Origin: Antedon mediterranea
Taxonomy: Eukaryota; Echinodermata; Crinoidea; Comatulida; Antedonidae
Reading direction: 5' to 3'
NCBI RefSeq assembly: GCF_964355755.1
Contig: NC_092676.1
Coordinates: 17,032,288 to 17,096,287 of the forward strand
DNA: 64,000 bases
A model generated the notes under the pieces. It ran no database searches, had not been told where the DNA came from, and was given only the letters and a program-made list of their open reading frames with translations. This document shows positions 57,401-64,000 of this stretch, piece by piece (within the stretch, counting starts at the first letter, position 1; each line of letters opens with the position of its first letter). The position numbers and the translations under genes were made by a program.

Positions 57401-58374
57401 TTAGTTTATCCTCCAGATATCTGGTTCCAGTTGTCTAAGTACATTGCACCGGAGGACGTCTGGAGGTTTGCTTGTTTATGTCATGATGCTTGTGCAGTAA
57501 CAAATACTGTAGCATTCTGGAGGTCTCTCTATTTAAGGTAATAGAATAATATAATGTTACGTTTCTTTTTTTGCTGATTGCTTGTGCCAAATGAAGCCAT
57601 TTATTATGTTCATAATATCAAACAAAAATACAATATCTCTATAAGGGCTATTTAGATTTCGGGTGAGACATTTTTGATGATTTTTTTATTTTAGTACTAT
57701 GTAAAACTTTGCACTACTAACTACTTTTGTGAGTAATTTGTGATTACTTGGTATTAGTGTATATTAAAAGGTTTTTTTTTCCTTTCTCACTCAGACATAG
57801 AGATCCGAAAATTAAGCTTCCACAGAGTTTGTCTAAAGAGCTAATTGAGGGAACTTATGGAGTCCGATACATCACAATATGTGCCTTATATCTAATGTAT
57901 GAACCATTGCGTAGAAAAACTGTCATCAACAGCCCTATTGGAGAAGGAACTGTAAGTCCATATTCATTAAAAAACCAGATATGTAAGTACATATGGTCAC
58001 AAGGAAACCCAGGTGCGGAATTTACATATTACCTGATGTTTGAAGAACATGTTTCTAAAAAGAATAAACCATTGCAATTTGACAAGGACATTTATGCCAG
58101 TAACTATAGCTATCAGACAATTTTAAAAGTGTTTTGCCGTAGCTATCAAAATCTACCACAAGCCGAAATCATGGGATTGCAACTAGCTGATGTTTTTTTC
58201 AACGTTAGCGGTGACATGCGAAATCATAAATTGAGGCTCGTTTTTCAGAGCGAAAGAACACGTCGGCGTGGTAATCCAAGCCTCACAACAACAGTGCTAG
58301 ATCCGGTTGTATGGGTTCGAATCATACATTGGTGGCATCCACAGTTTCGCAATTGTATAGAATGTATAAAGTGA
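54446..58374 (+). CDS. TMEM183: TMEM183 orthologue
   Basis: Exons 54446-54530, 56595-56684, 57204-57537 and 57795-58374 give 362 residues (human TMEM183A 376). The N terminus is basic (MHNKKRKNNRQCRR) and is followed by ITLNDYANTSTAYSSDRNVKK, matching the conserved N-terminal block of the family, then an acidic region. Residues about 127-169 (YPPDIWFQLSKYIAPEDVWR ... AFWRSLYLR) form an F-box-like segment. The C-terminal half has ICALYLMYEPL and ends with MRNHKLRLVFQ, LDPVVWVR and WWHPQF. Biochemical role is not established; the F-box-like part hints at protein interaction. The stretch corresponding to the vertebrate predicted membrane helix reads IMGLQLADVFFNVSGDM, hardly hydrophobic, so this protein may not be a membrane protein. 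The longer frame upstream of exon 3 is intron. Confidence 0.93.
54854..54906. repeat. Perfect palindrome in TMEM183 intron 1
   Basis: The arm ATAGCCTGGCCTGGCTACTA continues with ACTAAA and is followed by its complement; outer sequence GAGGCA...CAGCAAGCAAA (from 54821) pairs with TTGCTTGCTGTGCCTC (to about 54922). It is a short foldback element or hairpin. Confidence 0.85.
55617..55966. mobile_element. MITE related to the 16102 TTAA element
   Basis: Starts TTTAAAGATGTATTGTCCCT and ends GGGGGACAGTACATTTTTAA, inverted ends homologous to those at 16102/18940. About 350 bp, no coding capacity, in TMEM183 intron 1. Confidence 0.75.
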
Positions 58375-58531
58375 TATCAGTACTATCTTATTAGTGATTT
58401 TGCTAAATTGTTTTATTTCAAACCTTTTATTGCAAGAAACAGGAATTACATTGAAAGCTTTGTTTCCTTCCAACTGGAGGGTTTGCAATTAATTGGTTCA
58501 GTGCAGTAGCTAGGAGAATAAAAGTTGAAAA

Positions 58532-59066
58532 GTTCTGGCTGGGGAGAGAGGGTCAGTGGAGACTGGGGAGAGTGTAAGTTCTGGCTGGTGAGGTTAAGTG
58601 GAGGCTGAGGAGAGGGTAAGTAGAGGCTGGGGAGAGGGTAAGTAGAGGCTGGGGAGAGGGTAAGTAGAGGCTGGGGAGAGGGTAAGTAGAGGCTGGGGAG
58701 AGGGTAAGTAGAGGCTGGGGAGAGGGTAAGTAGAGGCTGGGGAGAGGGTAAGTGAAGGCTGGGGAGAGTGTAAGTGGAGGCTGGGGAGAGTGTAAGTGAA
58801 GGCTGGGGAGAGGGTCAGTGGAGAGTGTAACTGTAAGTGAAGGCTGGGGAGATCGGGTCAGTGGAGGCTGGGGAGAGTGTAAGTGGAGGCTGGGGAGAGT
58901 GTAAGTGGAGGCTGGGGAGAGTGTAAGTGGAGGCTGGGGAGAGTGTAAGTGGAGGCTGGGGAGAGTGTAAGTGGAGGCTGGGGAGAGTGTAAGTAGAGGC
59001 TGGGGAGAGTGTAAGTGGAAGCTGGGGAGAGTGGAAGTTGGGTCGAGTGTAAGTGGAAGTTGGGTC
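58532..59066. repeat. 22-bp minisatellite, ~24 copies
   Basis: The unit is GGCTGGGGAGAGTGTAAGTG plus GA, with variants AGGGTAAGTAGA and AGTGTAAGTGGA grouped in blocks. It begins about 160 bp after the TMEM183 stop. On the minus strand it gives long Pro/Ser/Leu/Thr-rich frames, which are by-products of the repeat and not genes. Confidence 0.95.
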
Positions 59067-60944
59067 ATGATGCTGGTCTTGAGCTGTACTGTATTTGGTA
59101 TTATTATTCTTTTGCATTTTAATTATTAATAATCTTGTTGCGAAATCTCATAAATAAACATTTCAATCAGTGGTCAGCCACATAGGCGCTGCAGCCTTGT
59201 TGTTTTCGGGTCGTGTACCAATACTTTAACCTTTATTTTAAAACAGTGTACAATAGCAGCTATGCCTCTTTTATATATATATATATAATTGTATAGCTTA
59301 TTTAAATGCTAATAACTCCTTAATATAATGATATTATAGTTGGATTTATGAATATATATCTAGATTAGAATGCACTCAACAAAGCAGAGAAAAAAAAACA
59401 TGGTACTGTACTGTGTAAATAAACTGTCTAGGTTGAGTAAATGCCAAAATAAATTATGCATTATATATCCGGTATCTCGTAATCTTTATATAATACAGTA
59501 TTGTAAATCTTTGTTACACTATACAAAGCCATTAGATAATAGTTTTATTTTTTACCTCTCCATTACTTTAATTTAACAAACATAACAACACTATTGTGCT
59601 GACTTTGACTCAAAAAATGTTGCATGGTAGATATAAATCAACAACATTAAGGTTATGGATTGCGGCAGTATGGTTATATGCAGAGGTTTTAAGTGCCATA
59701 AGAATATGACACAGACAGTTCATAATGTCATCTTGCGTACCAGTCCCCTATACATCTCGCTTGTTATAGGCATATCTGACTGCTATGTTTTGAGCTACAG
59801 TATCTTGTACTTCCGACTCTTTGAGTTGACCTTAAGCGACACATCTGTGAATTTAATCCTACAGCTAAAACTTGGAAGTAATGCAATTAAGGTCTCCTTC
59901 CAATTAAACACCTCACCTATCAAAGACTCCCCCCAATTAAAGATCACTTTACAGCAGTCAGGATGATCGTCTATATTTTATTAGCTCTCTCCAATTAGAG
60001 AACAGTTTGGGTGGACCCAACTGGAAATTGTCCTTATTATTTTTTTTCTGATAGAAGACCACTTAAAAAAAAACTTTAAAAAATGAAAACAATCAGAAAC
60101 TGAGTGAAGTACTTGGTAGAAATATATCAGGGAAAACTATACTTGGAGAGAGAGGGTGTGCTATTTAATATCTCATATGTAAGATACAGGTAAGTCAGAT
60201 GTTAAAATAAGATTTTGTGACATGACCAATAATATCAATTTTCCTTAAAATCAATTGGCATGGTCACCCATTAACACCCACACATTCAGGATGATAACTT
60301 ACAAATTGTGGACACTATCAGGCTAACAAAGCAAGTACTATATTTAGCAAAATTCTATTTTGCCAAGTAATGATGTATTTTTAGGGTAGAGCAAGTTTGA
60401 AAAAAATCAGACAAATACTGCAGTTACCTAAAATACAGACAAATGGACAGGATACAAACCAACCCAATTACTATACAATACACTCACTTTTCGGAGGACA
60501 AGATAACCATTCTGACATTTAATTAATAAAATGTTATAATAATCAATAGGGTAATTCATAATCCACTTGTCTTTTAAATGTAAAATGAAAAAGCCAATAA
60601 AACAAACTAATGAAAGCAACCTATATTTTATTTTCACCAGAAAAGTTTAATTCATACAGTACAGTATAAAGACTTAATACAGAAAAACAACTACAAGATA
60701 TTTTTTATCATTTATCTCATTTACATCACATGATAATGTTTTAAAGTACATTGTTCAAATGAATTACTGTACTATTCATCTTATAGAAAAACCCAAAAGC
60801 ACATACTAAGCATTGTAATATAACTTATCAACGTCAACACACTTAAAAAAATGATGACTATTCACAATCAACATTATACATAACATTTAAAATAAAAGTA
60901 CATAATAATTTGAAGTCATTTGGTTATAGATTCTTCGGTAAAAG

Positions 60945-61115
60945 GTAAAGGTCCCGTAGTCAATTCTAAACATAGGGTAATGAGCTGTTAGGAGCTCATT
61001 TGGCAAGCCTCGGCATTATGTGGTAGGGTGGCCAGTTCCTATCCATGCCGCCTTTATCCTCCCTAGTATTTTCAACCAGGTACTCATTTACAGCTGAGTA
61101 GACTGAGTTTTCGGG
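60945..61115 (-). mobile_element. Truncated copy of the tRNA-derived SINE
   Basis: Shares long identical stretches with 52425-52668 (for example GAGCTGTTAGGAGCTCATT and CTCGGCATTATGTGGTAGGG) but lacks the tRNA-like end. Confidence 0.8.
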
Positions 61116-61370
61116 ATTCTTCAGTAGGTTTAGAAATAACAGCATTAATAAAATCATGTCAAAAAAAGAGCAAACTTATCATCCAATTGATTATTTTTCA
61201 CCACAAGAAGTGTTTAAACTAATTTAAAATAATGCTGAATAACTTTTACACACCACTCAAAGATTCTTAATTCAATTAACAAACATTACAAAATTCAACT
61301 TCATGTTTCAAATTGATTATGTTTTGCAATTAAAAAATTCTATTCCTTTAATATCTATACATTTTTACAC

Positions 61371-61592
61371 CCCTTTCACAATAACTAGCAAAACTCCAGA
61401 TTTTGCACACGATAGGGTGTTAACACTGGTGTTTTATAGTGTGAACAGAGCTTAACATCTAAATGGACATTGCTATTCAAACCTAAGGAAATGCAGACTC
61501 TAAATACACTGGTGTTGTTTAGGGCCAGATCACCCTCAGAGACACTTGGTGTTTTTCCAGAGTATATTCACAGTGTTTAATGTGAAAGGGGT
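61371..61592. mobile_element. Short MITE with CCCCTTTCACA ends
   Basis: About 220 bp with imperfect inverted ends (ACCCCTTTCACAATA / AATGTGAAAGGGGT) and internal GGTGTT/AACACC words. Non-coding. Confidence 0.55.
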
Positions 61593-61824
61593 ATTAGACT
61601 GCATCAATAAGAATTTATAAATGCGATAAAATAAATGTTCATGATCCATAAACTACACTGTTTGCATTACAGTGTTTTAAGGTTTAAAAATAAGAAATTC
61701 ATACATACAATTGATTTGTCACCACAAAAGTTAAATTTGATTAAAATAATGCAGAATAACTTTATATCCTTTTTCAATAAGCAAAAACATTATAATTGTG
61801 ATAAAAAAGGCATTTTTATTACGA

Positions 61825-64000
61825 CTATTCATCGTCGTCTTGTTCCTGTTTCAGGCTTGGCGATTTGCTCAATTCCTTTATGCTGTTAGTGCCATTGTGG
61901 TTTGGGCTTCGCGAGCGTGATCTTGAACGTGATCTAGAGCGGGAACGAGAACGGCTTCTGCGGAAGAATATAAAATATAAAACATAGTTATATTGCTACT
62001 TGTTATTGCACGCACCATAATCATTCTCGAATCATCTTTTATTTGTTACATTACTGTAGGCCTGCGCCTTCATTTCAAAATTTAAAAAAATAATAAAAAT
62101 CATTTTTAATGCAATCAATATATATATAAACAATATAAGATTGGATATTTACAATTCATTAATAAAAACCAACTAATATATAAAAATAAAAAAAAAGTAT
62201 AAAAAGTCCAAAACACAAAAACAGGTACCCAACCATTTAAAGATACCGGTGTTGATAATAAAGTTCTTTGATCTATTGGTTCACAAGCCAGTCATTTTTG
62301 ATAATTTATTATTTTTATTATCAGTTAAGAGTTATCAAAACAATATAGACGATATTTATGATAACTTAATCACATAAAACTCCTAGAGAGTAGGAAGCCT
62401 TTTGCCATTTCCCCCCCCCCCCCCCCCGACTGTTATCACGATACACAATAGATTATAATAATATCCTGGATTTATAAAGCACCTAATGTTGTAAAAGGTT
62501 TGTGCAGAAAAGAGAAATCTGAACCCAAACTGATGCATGGGAATACAGTATTCCCTCGTCTCAGAATTTGTTGTTCTTTAACTAGTAGCACTGGTGTGAT
62601 AAAATGTGAAGTTAATTCCAAATACAACATCTTCATCAGGAAACAAACACTTAATAGATTATCACCATCTTGAATACCAGATGATTAACCCCAATTAAGA
62701 ATATTTAAACAAGTTAAATTTCTCATTAATCCTTTACATGTTTTAAAGCCTATTAACTAAGTTGGCTTTTGTTGGTAAAGTTCAGTTTATTAAACAGATT
62801 AGAATGGTTGTGAACATTTGTATAACAATACAACTAATGACACCAACAATTGAACTGTATTCAGATCTAATCCTATTCACCCTTCATTGCTTTTATTACA
62901 ATTTTATTGTAATCCAACCTTTTAAAACGTTGTTCCCGCAAAATCTTTTAAGCTGTTGAACGAATTGAACCGACAGTTGATCAACATATTCTGTTTTTTT
63001 AGTTTCTTTTTATTTCTCTTGTGCATGCAGAAACCGTATTTCTTTCATGATGATAATACAGGGCTATTTTTCTTTATTGATATGTTAATTAATAGTTAAG
63101 TAAACTTCGCTATATACACAATGAATTCCTGTATTTAATGTTTATGTCTAGAATTTGCAATACTGAAACTGAATTCTATATTAAAACAAAGCCAAAATTA
63201 TGAAAGCTTTCCAAAATGTATCTACTTTGATTTTAGGAATTGTCATGGTGTACTGTATATCTAACATTACTAGTATAGTGTTACTTCGTAACTTTTCTTA
63301 TTCATTGGTATGCCATCAATACATTGCTACTTACTTCTTTGAATCTCTTATAGGTGACCTTGATCCTGATTTATGTGATCCAGATCTTGACCTGGATCTC
63401 TTGCCACGAGATCTGAAACGATTAAATATTACCCATCATACTACAATAATTCATTCAAAACATATATATCATTTGTCGGATTCGATTGGGAACTTTCGTT
63501 GTCAACGTAAAGATTTGTTGAGTACTTTTTGTATTCGAATTGTAAATTTGTGCTCAACAGAAAGTCATTCGAATAGAAAACGTTGACAACGAAAGCTTTT
63601 TCGTTAAGAACAATCTCAACGCTCAAAATACTCCATTAAAGAAGTACTCAACGGAAAAAAACTACTCAACGGTCCACTCGAATACAACAATTTTATACAA
63701 TCATAATGGATGAAATTTAACTGTATAACATCATACAGATGAGTTTTTGATCCACAAAGTTCAAAATTGCAAGCTTTTAAAGTATACTGCATGTTTTATA
63801 TAAATATAAAAATAACACAAGCACACAAAACACATTTTTTTTAAACTTTACAATGAAACAAGGGACATTCACAGCAGACAACAATGCATAGGAACCCCCC
63901 CCCCCCCCCCCCGCAAAAAAAAACAAATATGAAATTATTTGTTTTCTTTAATTTACACTGTTCTTCCAGTGGATGACCGCGATCACCACTCTGAATGTGA
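61825..64000 (-). CDS. SR-type (Arg/Ser-rich) splicing factor, 3' end only
   Basis: Last exon 61957-61825 encodes SRSRSRSRSRSRSRSP followed by an acidic tail (ending KQEQDDDE, then TAG). The exon before it, 63412-63335, encodes SRGKRSRSRSGSHKSGSRSP and joins in phase 2. Both are RS-domain exons with proper GT-AG sites. A further upstream exon must end in phase 2; the last ten bases of the window could code S-H-S-E with donor GTGGTG at 63989, but that donor is weak. RS domains mediate protein contacts in spliceosome assembly and are phosphorylated by SR kinases. The RNA-binding domain lies outside the window, so the family member (SRSF4/5/6 type or another RS protein) cannot be named. Confidence 0.7.
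62409..62427. repeat. Poly-C tract in the SR-gene intron
   Basis: An uninterrupted run of about 18-19 C. A second tract of similar length is at about 63895-63912. Lengths may be inexact because such runs are error-prone. Confidence 0.8.

Larger units (their letters stand above)
59070..61824. other. Intergenic between TMEM183 and the SR-protein gene
   Basis: No coding region recognised; it includes the probable 3' UTR of the minus-strand SR gene. It contains a truncated SINE (60945-61115) and an element at about 61371-61592 with ACCCCTTTCACAATA at the left and AATGTGAAAGGGGT at the right. Confidence 0.5.

Noticed and set aside
58553-59117. Long Pro/Leu/Ser/Thr-rich reading frames on the minus strand
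   Set aside because: They arise from the 22-bp minisatellite, which stays open in several frames; no splice or start context supports a gene.
59655-59966. 103-codon plus-strand frame
   Set aside because: No recognisable domain, splice partners or composition typical of coding sequence; in an AT-rich intergenic region.

Overview
The window is nuclear DNA of an animal, most likely a deuterostome and probably an echinoderm. Genes have many short exons with GT-AG introns, the DNA is AT-rich, and TAGGCCTA-type palindromes recur throughout. The organism call is an inference: the Gypsy element has the copia-like domain order described from deuterostomes (Gmr1 group), and there is a composite 5S-rRNA/tRNA SINE like the deuterostome AmnSINE1/DeuSINE group. 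Exon models come from reading splice sites and checking phase; each complete model closes as one uninterrupted frame.

Layout. 1-3009: degenerate repeats, no gene seen. 3010-5683 (-): four-exon arylsulfatase of 528 codons whose catalytic Cys position is Gly. 5760-11850: non-coding, with a decayed Gypsy-type gag/protease fragment (8330-11290) carrying a nested repeat element. 11862-22320 (+): nine-exon gene of 516 codons with N-terminal ankyrin repeats and a C-terminal coiled coil, not recognised further; its introns hold several MITE-like elements, a 102-bp tandem repeat and a ~2.8 kb TTAA-ended element. 25671-29363 (+): H6PD, the ER-lumenal bifunctional glucose-6-phosphate dehydrogenase/6-phosphogluconolactonase. 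30077-36355 (-): a complete LTR retrotransposon with LTRs that look identical, a 5-bp target duplication and intact gag and pol. Integrase precedes reverse transcriptase, and gag and pol share one frame separated by a single UGA followed by CUAG, a known leaky-stop context. 37368-45791 (-): DNAJC25, ten exons, with a decayed transposase-like gene and the 5S/tRNA SINE in intron 5. 48449-54137 (-): a HAD phosphatase of the PGP/PDXP family, eight exons. 54446-58374 (+): TMEM183 orthologue, four exons, sharing a 308-bp divergent promoter with the phosphatase. 58532-59066: a 22-bp minisatellite. 61825-64000 (-): 3' end of an SR-type splicing factor.

The host genes are unrelated housekeeping genes and form no pathway. 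H6PD and DNAJC25 converge on the Gypsy insertion; the phosphatase and TMEM183 diverge from a shared promoter; TMEM183 and the SR gene converge. The most notable items are the intact Gypsy element with its UGA-CUAG gag/pol junction and INT-RT order, the Cys-to-Gly sulfatase, the composite SINE, and several large foldback or iterated-terminus repeats. No CRISPR, prokaryotic or viral gene cluster was seen.
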